From: Novosphingobium resinovorum
Lineage (GTDB): Bacteria > Pseudomonadota > Alphaproteobacteria > Sphingomonadales > Sphingomonadaceae
Reading direction: 5' to 3'
DNA: 64,000 nt
Assembly: GCF_027922145.1 (NCBI RefSeq)
Contig: NZ_BSFC01000011.1
Coordinates: forward strand, 558,001-622,000
Position 1 is the stretch's first letter. Each line of letters begins with the position of its first letter. A program made the position numbers and the translations under genes. Below are positions 42,605 through 51,340 of the stretch, piece after piece. The notes under the pieces are model-generated. The model was not told where the DNA came from, did not search any database, and saw only the letters and a list, made by a program, of their open reading frames with translations.

Positions 42605-43138
42605 TCAGCCCTTCCACTCGCGGCGTTCTTCCGCCGCGCGCAGGACTTCGTAGGCAAGTTGGTACGTCTGGAACGCCTTCGCCGCCTCGGCATCATTGGG
42701 CTTCACGTCCGGGTGGACTTCCTTGGCCCTGGTGCGCCACGCCTTGCGCACCGCATCGAAGTCCGCGTCGGGATCGAGGCCCAGCGCTTCCAGCGCCCGC
42801 AGTTCATCCCGGCTGCGCGACCCGTCGCCCGAGCCGCCCCAGCCGTAATGCTGCGCTTCCTTGTAGCCGGAGGTCTCGGCCTGCTCGCTCGCTTCGCGCG
42901 CGGCGGCTTCCTCGGCGTCCAGCCCGGCGAAGTAGTCCCAGCCCGAATTGTATTCCGCCGCGTGCTTCTGGCAGAACATCCAGCGATCGGGGCTGTTGGG
43001 GCTCTTGGGAGCGGGGCACTCGCCGCGATCGTTGCAGCCGTGGCGATCGCACAGACGAACTTCCACGGCCTCGCGCGCGCTGCCATAGCCGCGCCAGCGC
43101 GGAAAACCCCAGTCTGCGGATCGACGTGCGCGGCTCAT
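42605..43138 (-). CDS. DnaJ-domain (J-domain) protein
   Basis: A 177-residue protein with a C-terminal J domain (about residues 112-172): LRALEALGLDPDADFDAVRK, then the HPD motif in KEVHPDVKPND, which triggers DnaK ATP hydrolysis. The N-terminal half has a Cys/His cluster (CDRHGCNDRGECPAPKS, then MFCQKHAAEYN) that may bind zinc, and the alphaproteobacterial segment GWDYFAGLDAEEAA. It is not DnaJ itself but a co-chaperone of unknown client. It reads toward infC and lies downstream of pal on the same strand. Confidence 0.85.
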   Translation of the reverse strand: MSRARRSADWGFPRWRGYGSAREAVEVRLCDRHGCNDRGECPAPKSPNSPDRWMFCQKHAAEYNSGWDYFAGLDAEEAAAREASEQAETSGYKEAQHYGWGGSGDGSRSRDELRALEALGLDPDADFDAVRKAWRTRAKEVHPDVKPNDAEAAKAFQTYQLAYEVLRAAEERREWKG

Positions 43139-43185
43139 CAGATCGGCGATACGCTGCGACTCGACGGGGACGCAACCCCCGTCTG

Positions 43186-43230
43186 ACGCAAAAATATCAA
43201 TCCAGCGCGCTGGGCACGCCCGCGCGCTGG
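43186..43230 (-). terminator. Rho-independent terminator of the tol-pal operon
   Basis: A 9-bp stem CCAGCGCGC/GCGCGCTGG (43202-43210 with 43222-43230) is followed on the minus strand by ATTGATATTTTTGCG, 9 nt after the pal stop. A GC hairpin with a T-run marks the end of the Tol-Pal unit. Confidence 0.8.
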
Positions 43231-43238
43231 AAACGGCA

Positions 43239-43784
43239 TCAATCGATGGTGACGGTCACCGCGCGGCGGTTCTGCGCCCACGAAGCCTCGTCCGAACCGA
43301 GCGCGATCGGGCGCTCCTTGCCGTAGCTGACGGTGGTGATGCGCGAGGGGTCGATGCCCAGGCTCGCCAGATAGTTCTTGGCGGCGTTGGCGCGGCGTTC
43401 ACCCAGCGCGATGTTGTATTCGCGGGTGCCGCGCTCGTCACAGTGGCCCTCGATCGTGGCGCGCTTGTTGGGGTACTGCTGCAACCACTGCGCCTGCTTG
43501 GCGAGAGACGCCTGATCCTGCGCATCGACGGTCGATTCGTCGAGGGCGAAGTAGATCGTGTCCGCGCCCATCATCTTGGCGACGAAGTCCGCCTGGCTGC
43601 CGGGCTGGGCCATGCCGTAGCCGCCGCTCGACTGGCCGGTGTCGGTGCTGGTCGCCGGGCCGGGATCGGGCGGAAGCTGGGCCGGAGCCTTCTTGCCGCA
43701 AGCCGAGATGGCAAGAGCGCCGGCCACGACCAGCGCCGTCGCGCCGACGCGGGTGATGCGCATGGATGAGAGGGAAGAAGGCAT
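43239..43784 (-). CDS. pal: Peptidoglycan-associated lipoprotein Pal
   Basis: A 181-residue outer-membrane lipoprotein. The signal ends [14 protein letters not shown] (lipobox I-S-A-C). After a Pro/Gly linker the OmpA-like domain binds peptidoglycan: [40 protein letters not shown] and [14 protein letters not shown], with the Asp/Arg diaminopimelate-binding pair in DERGT and the NRRAVTVTI tail. Pal links the outer membrane to the wall with TolB. ATG 43784 has GGAG upstream; ATG 43763 is a later alternative. Confidence 0.95.
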   Translation of the reverse strand: MPSSLSSMRITRVGATALVVAGALAISACGKKAPAQLPPDPGPATSTDTGQSSGGYGMAQPGSQADFVAKMMGADTIYFALDESTVDAQDQASLAKQAQWLQQYPNKRATIEGHCDERGTREYNIALGERRANAAKNYLASLGIDPSRITTVSYGKERPIALGSDEASWAQNRRAVTVTID

Positions 43785-43900
43785 CGGCAATCTCCTATGT
43801 CGCCGCCATGATACGACTGGCCTGTTGAATGGGCGGCATGGTGTGATGGTTCCGTTCAATTCTCTACACAGTCAAGATGAACGTCGGGCAACCTGAATGC

Positions 43901-43928
43901 GAGAAAACGGCCCCGGATTTCGCCGGGG
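43901..43928 (-). terminator. Hairpin between tolB and pal (attenuator-like)
   Basis: CCCCGG-ATTTCG-CCGGGG (43911-43928) is followed on the minus strand by CCGTTTTCTC, starting 29 nt after the tolB stop. It may partly terminate transcripts so that pal is set from its own promoter in the remaining ~120 nt. Confidence 0.6.
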
Positions 43929-43956
43929 ACGCCAACTTGCTGCATTCGCCTGCAAA

Positions 43957-45330
43957 TCAGGGGCGGATCGGACCCCAGGCCGGATCCGAGGCGCCCACCG
44001 GGGTCGGCAGCTTGCGCTCGTTGCGGCCGGTGAGGTCGACCTGCCAGATCGAGGCGAGGCCGGTGCTCTTGGTCGTGCGGAAGAACTGCACGATGCGGCC
44101 GTTAGGCGACCACGTCGGCGCCTCGTCCTGCCACGAATCGGTGAGGTGGCGCATGCCGCCGCCGTTCGGGTTCATCACGGCGACGCGCAAGTTGCCCGCG
44201 ATGTGCGTGAAGGCGATCTGGTCGCCGCGCGGGCTCCATTCGGGCGTCGCCGCGCGGCCGCCGAAGAAGCTGATCCGGCGCTGGTTCGACCCGTCCGAAT
44301 TCATCACATAGACCTGCTGGCTGCCCGAGCGGTCGCTCTCGAACACAATCTGCGAGCCGTCGGGCGAATAGCTGCCGCCGATGTTGATGCCCGGGCCGTT
44401 GGTCAGGCGCTGCGGGGTGCCGCCGCCTGCCGAGGAGATGCGGTAGATGTCGGTCGTGCCGCCCTTGGCCATCGAATAGAGCACCCACTTGCCGTCCGGC
44501 GACCAGCGCGGCGCCAGCGTCGGCGCACCGGTGCGGGCGATCAGCGTCTGGCGGTCGGTCGCAAGGTCGTAGGCGTAGATGCTCGGCTGTCCGTTGAGGT
44601 AGGACAGGTACATGATCTTGCTGTAGTCCGGCGAATAGCGCGGGGTGAGCGCCATCGACTGGCCGCTGGTCAGGAAGCGGTGGTTGGCCCCGTCCGAATC
44701 CATGATCGCAAGGCGCTTCATGCGATGGTCCTTGGGACCGGTCTCGGCGATGTAGGCGATCTTGGAATCGAAGAACGGGCTTTCGCCCGAGAGGCGCGAA
44801 TAGACCATGTCGGCGCACTTGTGCGCGGCGCGGCGCCAGTCGGACGGGGGAACCTGCCAGCCGCCCTTCACCAGCTGCTGCTTGAGCTGCACGTCGTAGA
44901 GATAGCAGCCGATTGTCAGGTTGCCGTCGCCGCCTGCGCGCACGAAGCCCTGTACCAGCATGTCGGCGCTGCGCGCGGCCCATGGCGTGTAGTCGGGCGC
45001 CTGGATCTGGCCATAAGCGGGCTGCGGCAGGCCATCGGGGCCGGAGGGCTTGAACAGGCCGTTGTTCTTGAGATCGCCCGCCACGACTTGCGCCAGCGCC
45101 CGGCCCAGCTGGCCGGTGGTGCCCGCATTGGTGCGCGTCGGCACGTCCTGATCGGTGGCGAAGGTGGTGATGGCGATGCCGAGGTCGTTCCACGCGCTGT
45201 CGTCGGAAACGGTGACTTCGAGGCCACCGTCCTGCGGCGCGGGGGGCGTGATGACCGGTGCCGTCTGGGCGAAGGCCGTACCCGAAACCGTCAGCATCAA
45301 TCCCAAGGCGAGAACACGGGTTATCTTCAT
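43957..45330 (-). CDS. tolB: Tol-Pal system beta-propeller protein TolB
   Basis: A 457-residue periplasmic protein with signal peptide RVLALGLMLTVSGTAFA. An N-terminal alpha/beta domain (AWNDLGIAITTFATDQ ...) is followed by a six-bladed propeller with repeated blades such as PRYSPDYSKIMYLSYLNGQP, PRWSPDGKWVLYSMAKGGTT and GSYSPDGSQIVFESDRSGSQ. TolB binds Pal and passes the TolA signal during cell constriction and outer-membrane upkeep. The start overlaps the tolA stop by 4 nt. Confidence 0.95.
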   Translation of the reverse strand: MKITRVLALGLMLTVSGTAFAQTAPVITPPAPQDGGLEVTVSDDSAWNDLGIAITTFATDQDVPTRTNAGTTGQLGRALAQVVAGDLKNNGLFKPSGPDGLPQPAYGQIQAPDYTPWAARSADMLVQGFVRAGGDGNLTIGCYLYDVQLKQQLVKGGWQVPPSDWRRAAHKCADMVYSRLSGESPFFDSKIAYIAETGPKDHRMKRLAIMDSDGANHRFLTSGQSMALTPRYSPDYSKIMYLSYLNGQPSIYAYDLATDRQTLIARTGAPTLAPRWSPDGKWVLYSMAKGGTTDIYRISSAGGGTPQRLTNGPGINIGGSYSPDGSQIVFESDRSGSQQVYVMNSDGSNQRRISFFGGRAATPEWSPRGDQIAFTHIAGNLRVAVMNPNGGGMRHLTDSWQDEAPTWSPNGRIVQFFRTTKSTGLASIWQVDLTGRNERKLPTPVGASDPAWGPIRP

Positions 45331-46370
45331 TGCGATAGCCTTCTGTCAAACGTGGTCGTGACGACCTTCCAGCCCTCGTAGAGATCGTCGGGCAAGTTGA
45401 ATGGCGCCGCAAGCCTTACCGCACGCACGGCCTGTTCCTGATGGCGTTCCACCTGCGCGCGGTTGGAGGCGTTGACGCCGCTGGTGCCGATCACCTCGGG
45501 CGCGCCGGCAAGGCTGCCGTCGCGGTTGAGGCGGAAACGCACCTTGGTAGTCAGCAGTTCGACGTCGGCGCCCTGCGGCGCCTGCCAGTGCGGCTTGAGC
45601 TGCCGGTTGATCGCAGCGCCCAGCGCCGAGCGGGCCGAAGGACCGATCTCGGACGCAGGCGTGCCGGTCGGCTTGGGCGCGCTGGAAGTGGCGCCCGGCG
45701 TGCCTGGCTTGAACGCATCGTCGAAAGCACTGGTGCCTGCCTTCTTCGGCGGCGTCGCCGAATTGCTCGATCCCGAAGACTGCCCTGTGGTGGCCGGCTT
45801 GGTCGCGGGCCTTGTCGCAGGCTTCGCCGCGGGTTGGGGCGAAGGCTTGCGAACGATGTCGTCGATCGCGCTGGACTTGCGCGGCGGCGCCTTGGGCGCG
45901 GGCTTTGCCGCAGGCTTGGGCGGCGTCGGCTTCGCTTTGGGCGGAGTCGGCTTGGGGGGCGCGGGCTTGGGCTTGGGCTTCTCGACCGGCTTGGGTTTCG
46001 GAACCGGTTTCGGAACCGGTTTCGGCTCGGGTTTCGGCTCAGGCTTGGGCTTTTCCACCACGCGCGGCGCGGGTTCGGGAGCGGGAGCCGGTTCGGGCTC
46101 CGCCGCAGGCGCGGGTTCGGGTGGCGGCGGTGCCGCCGCCGGCGCGGGCTGGCCCAGTTCCGGGCTCTTGTCCGGAGACGCCTCGCCGGGATTCGGGGCA
46201 GTCGAAGTCGCCGCGACCTCGTCGCTGATCGTCACCTCGATACGCTCGGGCGGCTTGACCACGTTGTTCGAGCGCGGGCTGTACAGGATCGCAGCCAGCA
46301 CCGCGCCGTGCAACAGCACGGCGACGACGAGGCCGATCCTCTCATCCTTGCGCACACCCAGTACCGCCAT
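45327..46370 (-). CDS. tolA: TolA-like protein of the Tol-Pal system
   Basis: A 347-residue protein with one N-terminal membrane helix (IGLVVAVLLHGAVLAAILYS, keeping the functional S/H face) and a long Pro-Lys-Glu/Ala rod (about residues 70-220, with repeats such as EPKPEPKPVPKPVPKPKP). The C-terminal TonB/TolA-like domain follows (LGAAINRQLKPHWQAPQGAD, VRFRLNRDGSLAGAPEVIG). TolA spans the periplasm and transduces proton energy from TolQR to Pal. The rod is unusually Pro/Lys-rich compared with the Ala/Lys rod of E. coli. It lies 24 nt after tolR. Confidence 0.92.
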   Translation of the reverse strand: MAVLGVRKDERIGLVVAVLLHGAVLAAILYSPRSNNVVKPPERIEVTISDEVAATSTAPNPGEASPDKSPELGQPAPAAAPPPPEPAPAAEPEPAPAPEPAPRVVEKPKPEPKPEPKPVPKPVPKPKPVEKPKPKPAPPKPTPPKAKPTPPKPAAKPAPKAPPRKSSAIDDIVRKPSPQPAAKPATRPATKPATTGQSSGSSNSATPPKKAGTSAFDDAFKPGTPGATSSAPKPTGTPASEIGPSARSALGAAINRQLKPHWQAPQGADVELLTTKVRFRLNRDGSLAGAPEVIGTSGVNASNRAQVERHQEQAVRAVRLAAPFNLPDDLYEGWKVVTTTFDRRLSQ

Positions 46371-46394
46371 CAGACCGACCCTACCCGGCGCGCC

Positions 46395-46840
<446 letters not shown>

Positions 46841-46841
<1 letters not shown>

Positions 46842-47548
46842 CAGCGCTGCTCCAGCTGGCGCGTGAGGGCTGCGTGAAGATGGTCGGCGAAGCGCTGCAG
46901 CCGGGCCTCGAAGCCGTTCACCTTATGCGAGAAACGGTTGTAGGCGATGACCGCCGGGATCGCCGCGAACAGGCCGATCGCAGTGGCGAACAGCGCCTCC
47001 GAGATGCCGGGGGCGACGACCGCGAGCGAGGAATTCTGCTGCTGGCCGATATCGAAGAAGCTCTTCATGATGCCCCACACCGTGCCGAACAGGCCGACGA
47101 AGGGCGCCACCGAACCGACGGTTGCCAGGAAGTTCAGACGGTCGGAGAGCTTGTCCGCCTCCTCGCCCACCGAGGAATTGAGGATCGTGGCGATGCGCTG
47201 GCGGGCACCCTCGGCATCGATGCCGGGGCCGACGTTGCGCTTGAATTCACCGAGGCCCGCGCCTGCGACCTTGCCCATCGGCACGTCGCCGCGCTTGCGC
47301 TCCTTCTGGTAGGTGTCGAAGTTCTGGGCCTCCCAGAAGCCTTCCTCGTACTCGTCGCAGCGACGGCTGATCGCCCCCATGCGCACGATGAAGGTGACGA
47401 TGATCATCCATACCCACACGCTGGCGAGGACCAGCCCGGCCATGATCGCCTGCACCACGATGTCGGCATCGAGGAACAGTTTCACCGGGTTGAGATGGTT
47501 GTCGTCACCGGCGAAGCTGATGGTCGAGGCAAGCAGGTCGAGCGTCAT
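46841..47548 (-). CDS. tolQ: TolQ (MotA/TolQ/ExbB family)
   Basis: A 235-residue proton-channel subunit with three helices: VVQAIMAGLVLASVWVWMII, LATVGSVAPFVGLFGTVWGI and EALFATAIGLFAAIPAVIAY. The second and third carry the family signature (FVGLFGTVWGIM and ATAIGLFAAIPAVIAYNRF). It drives TolA with TolR. The start overlaps the ybgC stop by 4 nt. Confidence 0.96.
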
Positions 47549-48030
47549 TCTGGTCCTTCCGGGGCCGGAGCGGCGATGGGTTCAAGTGTGGCGAAAGCCT
47601 GTTGCCAGGCCTCGGGCTGTCGGCGCGGTCGTCCTTCAGGGCTGATGAACGCGACCTTTACGGCCGCCTCGCATAGCCTGACATCACCCCGCAATGCGAC
47701 CTGTCGCAGCACACTGGCGACGCGGCCGGTGCTTTCGGCCCAGGTCTCGATGATGATCGTGTCGCCAAGGCGCGCGGGCGAGAGGTAGCGCAAGTTCGCC
47801 TCGGCCACGGTGTAGAGTCCGGTGCCCGCCTCCAGCGAGGCGCGCTGGTCGATGCCGAGCACGTCGAGCAGGTCGGAGCGGGCACGCTCGAACCAGCGCA
47901 GGTAGTTGGCGTGATAGACCACTCCGCCCGCGTCGGTGTCCTCGTAGAACACGCGCAAGGGGTAGCGGTGGACTTTGCCGTCGATCACGCCCGATTGAGG
48001 CATGAGGGGGGAGGATGGTGCGTCCGTCAT
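47545..48030 (-). CDS. ybgC: Acyl-CoA thioesterase YbgC (tol-pal associated)
   Basis: A 161-residue hot-dog thioesterase. The catalytic motif is FYEDTDAGGVVYHANYLRWF (Asp in EDTDAGG), then RARSDLLDVLG and LGDTIIIETWAESTGRVASV. YbgC hydrolyses acyl-CoA or acyl-ACP, links to phospholipid synthesis, and leads most tol operons. ATG 48030 follows weak sequence; ATG 48003 is another possibility. The stop overlaps tolQ. Confidence 0.92.
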   Translation of the reverse strand: MTDAPSSPLMPQSGVIDGKVHRYPLRVFYEDTDAGGVVYHANYLRWFERARSDLLDVLGIDQRASLEAGTGLYTVAEANLRYLSPARLGDTIIIETWAESTGRVASVLRQVALRGDVRLCEAAVKVAFISPEGRPRRQPEAWQQAFATLEPIAAPAPEGPE

Positions 48031-48151
48031 TCCGGGCGGTTGTGTAACGGGGAGCAGGGCGACTTCAACCCCGGGAGCGCAGGAACCGACCTTGGAGGCT
48101 GTATTGCGGGGTAAATTTTCGGTGGACAGCGGTGGAAGTGCCCACCCCTGC

Positions 48152-48211
48152 CCCCTCCCGCTTGCGGGAGGGGAATGAGAGACCTGCACTTCGCCCTCCC
48201 GCTCGCGGGAG
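48152..48211. repeat. Paired short hairpins upstream of ybgC
   Basis: Two CTCCCGC-loop-GCGGGAG hairpins stand in tandem (48152-48173 CCCTCCCGCTTGCGGGAGGG, and 48196-48211 CTCCCGCTCGCGGGAG). They lie between the hinT stop and the tol promoter. No other feature is visible here. Confidence 0.65.
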
Positions 48212-48265
48212 AGCCGGGAGGCTTATGAGCGAAGTGAATTAGCCGGACGGTGTGGGCAAAAGGCC

Positions 48266-48643
48266 TTATTCCCCGATCATCTGGAAGAACTGGCGCCCGC
48301 CGAAGATGTGCACATGCAGATGCGGCACTTCCTGATGGCCGTTGGTGCCCATGTTCACCATGAGGCGATACCCCGGCCCGTCCAGCTCAAGCTGCCGCGT
48401 CACGGTGCCCACCGCGCGCATGAACCCGGCGATCTGAGCATCGTCGGCCTGCCCGGTGAAGTCGTCCCACGAAACGTAAGCGCCCTTGGGGATTACCAGC
48501 ACATGGACCGGCGCCTGCGGGCGGATGTCGTTGAAGGCGAGCGCATGGTCGTCCTCGTAGACCTTCGAGCACGGCAGTTCGCCGCGCAGGATCTTCGCGA
48601 AGACGTTGTTGTCGTCGTAAGGCAGCTTCGGATCGATGGGCAT
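48266..48643 (-). CDS. hinT: HIT family hydrolase (HinT-like)
   Basis: A 125-residue HIT protein. The histidine triad is HLHVHIFGG, preceded by NMGTNGHQEVP. The N-terminus PYDDNNVFAKILRGELPCSK and ALAFNDIRPQAPVHVLVIPK are typical HinT strands. HinT cleaves adenosine phosphoramidates and lysyl-AMP. ATG 48643 has GTGGAG at the right distance; GTG 48655 is in frame but less likely. It is downstream of hisE, separated by a family A repeat; hisE-hinT pairing is common in alphaproteobacteria. Confidence 0.92.
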   Translation of the reverse strand: MPIDPKLPYDDNNVFAKILRGELPCSKVYEDDHALAFNDIRPQAPVHVLVIPKGAYVSWDDFTGQADDAQIAGFMRAVGTVTRQLELDGPGYRLMVNMGTNGHQEVPHLHVHIFGGRQFFQMIGE

Positions 48644-48665
48644 CGGGTTCTCCACTCGAACACTT

Positions 48666-48741
48666 CGTCTTGCGAGCGTAGCGAAGCAATCCAGCGAAGC
48701 GCAACTGTGCCTTGGGTTGCTTCGCTACGCTCGCAATGACG
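48666..48741. repeat. Palindromic repeat, family A copy 10
   Basis: Family A palindrome with a 2-nt deletion in the left arm (CGTCTTGCGAGCGTAGCGA), between hisE and hinT. Confidence 0.88.
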
Positions 48742-48754
48742 GATTTGGGACGGA

Positions 48755-49078
48755 TCAGGACTTGCGTGCAGCTTTCTCGGCAATCCCCGAGACACCTTCG
48801 CGGCGGTCCAGTTCGGCCAGCACGTCGGCCAGCGGCACGTCCTTGGCGCCGAGCAGGACCATGAGGTGGAAGATGAGGTCCGCCGCCTCTCCGACCAGCG
48901 CCTTGTGATCCTCGGTCAGCGCCGCGATCACGGTTTCGGTCGCCTCCTCGCCCAGCTTCTGCGCGATCTTGCGCAGGCCCCTGGCGTTGAGCTTGGCGAC
49001 ATAGCTGGAATCGGGATCGGCCGCGCGGCGCTCGGCAATCGTGGCTTCGAGGCGTGCGAGAGTGTCGAGGCTGCTCAT
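48755..49078 (-). CDS. hisE: Phosphoribosyl-ATP diphosphatase
   Basis: A 107-residue all-helical HisE that converts phosphoribosyl-ATP to phosphoribosyl-AMP in histidine synthesis. The metal-binding signature is KIAQKLGEEATETVIAALTE with the second motif LVGEAADLIFHLMVLLGAKD. No HisI domain is fused, so PR-AMP cyclohydrolase is encoded elsewhere. It is the last his gene of the cluster, 42 nt after the PEP-CTERM gene. Confidence 0.95.
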   Translation of the reverse strand: MSSLDTLARLEATIAERRAADPDSSYVAKLNARGLRKIAQKLGEEATETVIAALTEDHKALVGEAADLIFHLMVLLGAKDVPLADVLAELDRREGVSGIAEKAARKS

Positions 49079-49120
49079 GCCCTGCCCATGCGGTGCAGGG
49101 GCCGCGCGGTCAAGAGCGCG

Positions 49121-49294
49121 TCAGTCCTCGCCGCGCTTGGACGACAGCTTGCGGCCCACGGCGACGCCGACGACGCCAAGGCCAAGAAGCAGCATGCTGC
49201 TGGGTTCGGGAAGCGGGATGCCCCCTGCGGCATAGGCGGGAACCGGCGCAACGAAAGTCGCGACGAACGCCGGAATGAATTTCAAAACGGGCAC
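49121..49294 (-). CDS. PEP-CTERM microprotein
   Basis: A 57-residue protein with a strong AGGAGG site 7 nt before GTG 49294. A Sec signal (KFIPAFVATFVAPVPAYA) is followed almost at once by the PEP-CTERM sorting signal: PLPEPSSMLLLGLGVVGVAV then GRKLSSKRGED, that is P-E-P, a hydrophobic helix and a basic tail. In PEP-CTERM/EpsH systems this signal is cut by exosortase. Here almost no passenger remains between signal and anchor. It lies between hisF and hisE on the same strand with no metabolic link. Function unknown; the sorting enzyme is not in this window. Confidence 0.8.
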   Translation of the reverse strand: MPVLKFIPAFVATFVAPVPAYAAGGIPLPEPSSMLLLGLGVVGVAVGRKLSSKRGED

Positions 49295-49395
49295 CGCGAA
49301 TCCTCCTGTTGATCCGATGGCCTAGATTTTGCCATCGACCACCGGGTGCGCTGCAGCAAGCGCCGATTCGGGGTTGTCCCGATGTGGTTCACTCC

Positions 49396-49415
49396 GTTAG
49401 TCGCATTCGACTAAC
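49396..49415. promoter_or_regulatory. Perfect inverted repeat upstream of the PEP-CTERM gene
   Basis: GTTAGTCG-CATT-CGACTAAC is an 8-bp perfect dyad 101 nt upstream of the PEP-CTERM start and 26 nt after the hisF stop. It lacks a T-run, so it is more like an operator than a terminator. No known regulator is assigned. Confidence 0.5.
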
Positions 49416-49441
49416 AATGAGCCGTTAACCTTGGCGTGCCT

Positions 49442-50203
49442 TCACCCGCGCGCAGGGATCCCTGCCGCTCGCAGCGCCGAGTGCGCCTCGGCGATGGTGT
49501 GCTTGCCGAAGTGGAAGATCGAGGCGGCCAGCACCGCGCTCGCCTTGCCCTCGGTCACACCGGCCACGAGGTGATCGAGATTGCCGACGCCGCCACTCGC
49601 CACCACCGGGACCGAGACGGCCTCCGCGATCATGCGGGTCAGGGCGAGGTCGTAGCCGTTCTGGGTGCCGTCGCCATCCATCGAGGTGACGAGCAGTTCA
49701 CCCGCGCCGTAGTCGGCCAGCTTGATCGCATGTTCCAGCGCGTCGATGCCGGTCGCCTTGCGGCCGCCGTGGGTGAAGATCTCCCACTTTCCGGGCGAAA
49801 CCTGCCGCGCATCGACCGATGCGACGATGCACTGCGAGCCGAACTTCTCGGCGATATCGGCCACCACTTCGGGGCGGGAGACGGCCGCGGAGTTCACTGC
49901 AACCTTGTCCGCGCCCGCCAGAAGCAGCGCGCGGGCGTCCTCTGCGGTGCGGACGCCGCCGCCGACGGTGAGGGGCATGAAGCAGACTTCGGCGGTGCGC
50001 TGGACCACGTCGAGCAGGGTTCCGCGGCCTTCATGGCTGGCTGAGATGTCAAGGAAACATAGCTCATCAGCGCCGGCCGCGTCGTAGGCGCGGGCCTGTT
50101 CGACGGGGTCTCCGGCGTCCTTGAGGTCGACGAAGTTGACGCCCTTCACCACCCGTCCGTCACGGACGTCGAGGCACGGAATTACGCGGATTCGCACGGT
50201 CAT
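49442..50203 (-). CDS. hisF: Imidazole glycerol phosphate synthase subunit HisF
   Basis: A 253-residue (beta/alpha)8 cyclase that joins PRFAR with ammonia from HisH. Key residues are the N-terminal [19 protein letters not shown] (Asp general acid), [20 protein letters not shown] and [19 protein letters not shown] (second catalytic Asp). ATG 50203 is standard. It is 5 nt after the small membrane gene. Confidence 0.97.
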   Translation of the reverse strand: MTVRIRVIPCLDVRDGRVVKGVNFVDLKDAGDPVEQARAYDAAGADELCFLDISASHEGRGTLLDVVQRTAEVCFMPLTVGGGVRTAEDARALLLAGADKVAVNSAAVSRPEVVADIAEKFGSQCIVASVDARQVSPGKWEIFTHGGRKATGIDALEHAIKLADYGAGELLVTSMDGDGTQNGYDLALTRMIAEAVSVPVVASGGVGNLDHLVAGVTEGKASAVLAASIFHFGKHTIAEAHSALRAAGIPARG

Positions 50204-50208
50204 TCGGC

Positions 50209-50451
50209 TTACTCCGGCTTGAAGAACAGCAGCACGGCGAAAACCGCCACAATGCCACACAAAGCGACATTGAACGCCGTGTAGAGCGCAAACTTGCGCG
50301 GATCGGCGGCTTTTGTCGTCAAAATCGGATTACGCGCACGGCTGAACAGCATCAACCGCGCCTTGCCCTCGCGCCAGTCGCGAAACGCGAAGATCGCAGC
50401 CGGCACGAAGATGACGAACGCCAGTACCGCCATGAGGCGATTTTCGTTCAC
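50209..50451 (-). CDS. Small membrane protein in the his cluster
   Basis: An 80-residue protein with two membrane helices (about residues 7-23, [17 protein letters not shown], and 55-77, [20 protein letters not shown]) joined by a basic loop ([19 protein letters not shown]). Similar short proteins occur next to hisA/hisF in sphingomonads, with no known function. The start overlaps the hisA stop by 4 nt, so it is translationally coupled. Confidence 0.75.
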   Translation of the reverse strand: MNENRLMAVLAFVIFVPAAIFAFRDWREGKARLMLFSRARNPILTTKAADPRKFALYTAFNVALCGIVAVFAVLLFFKPE

Positions 50452-51179
50452 CCCTCGCGCTCCGCGAACTGGATCGCGGCGGCAAGGTCGAGGCGACCGT
50501 CGTAGAGGGCGCGGCCGGTGATGACGCCCTCGATCCCGTCCTTGGCGTGAAGCGCCAGCAGGCGGATGTCGTCAAGGCCCTTGACGCCGCCCGATGCGAT
50601 CACCGGCAGGTCGGTGCGGCGGGCGAGATCGACGGTGGCATCGATGTTGACGCCCTTGAGCAGACCGTCGCGACCGATGTCGGTGAACAGCAGGCTGGCA
50701 ACGCCCGCGTCCTCGAACCGGCGCGCCATGTCGACGATCGAGACGTCGGAGACTTCGGCCCAGCCCTCGGTCGCGACCATGCCGTCGCGCGCGTCCACCG
50801 CGACGACGATGCCGCCGGGGAACTCCTTCGCCATGTCCTTGACGAACTGCGGGTCCTTGAGTGCAGCGGTGCCCATGACCACGCGCGAAACGCCCAAGTC
50901 GAACCAGCCCGCGACCGCCTCGGGCGTGCGAATGCCGCCGCCGAGCTGGACGTGGCCGGGGAACACTTCGAGGATGGCTTCCACCGCCTCGCGGTTCTCT
51001 GCCCGGCCCGCGAAGGAGCCGTCGAGATCGACGACGTGGAGGAACTGCGATCCGGCCTCGGCGAACAGCATCGCCTGCGCGGCGGGGTTGTCACCGTAGA
51101 CGGTGGCGCGGTCCATGTCGCCTTCGGCGAGGCGCACGACCTGCCCTTGCTTGAGGTCGATGGCGGGGAAGACGATCAT
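50448..51179 (-). CDS. hisA: Phosphoribosylformimino-AICAR ribotide isomerase
   Basis: A 243-residue (beta/alpha)8 isomerase that opens ProFAR to PRFAR. Motifs are FPAIDLKQGQVVRLAEGDM (catalytic Asp), FLHVVDLDGSFAGRAENREA, IQLGGGIRTPEAV-like VQLGGGIRTPEAVAGWFDLG, VAVDARDGMVATEGWAE and LFTDIGRDGLLKGVN. The cluster order hisB-yciI-hisH-hisA-hisF is close to the usual alphaproteobacterial one. Confidence 0.97.
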   Translation of the reverse strand: MIVFPAIDLKQGQVVRLAEGDMDRATVYGDNPAAQAMLFAEAGSQFLHVVDLDGSFAGRAENREAVEAILEVFPGHVQLGGGIRTPEAVAGWFDLGVSRVVMGTAALKDPQFVKDMAKEFPGGIVVAVDARDGMVATEGWAEVSDVSIVDMARRFEDAGVASLLFTDIGRDGLLKGVNIDATVDLARRTDLPVIASGGVKGLDDIRLLALHAKDGIEGVITGRALYDGRLDLAAAIQFAEREG

Positions 51180-51213
51180 GATGCGATCCTGAGGGTCTGA
51201 GGGCAGCGCGCGG

Positions 51214-51240
51214 GCTTCGACAAGCTCAGCCTGAGCGGGG
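51214..51240. repeat. Family E half-site
   Basis: A single arm, GCTTCGACAAGCTCAGCCTG AGCGGGG, between hisA and hisH, like 2924-2995. Confidence 0.6.
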
Positions 51241-51264
51241 TTGGCACGGTTGTTATACCACCCC

Positions 51265-51340
51265 CGTCATTGCGAGCGCAGCGAAGCAATCCAGGGCGGT
51301 TTGCCCGGCCCTGGATTGCTTCGCTGCGCTCGCAATAACG
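51265..51340. repeat. Palindromic repeat, family A copy 11
   Basis: Family A palindrome (GAGCGCAGCGAAGC) in the 256-nt hisH-hisA gap. Its right end (CGCAATAACG) has one base change from consensus. Confidence 0.88.
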
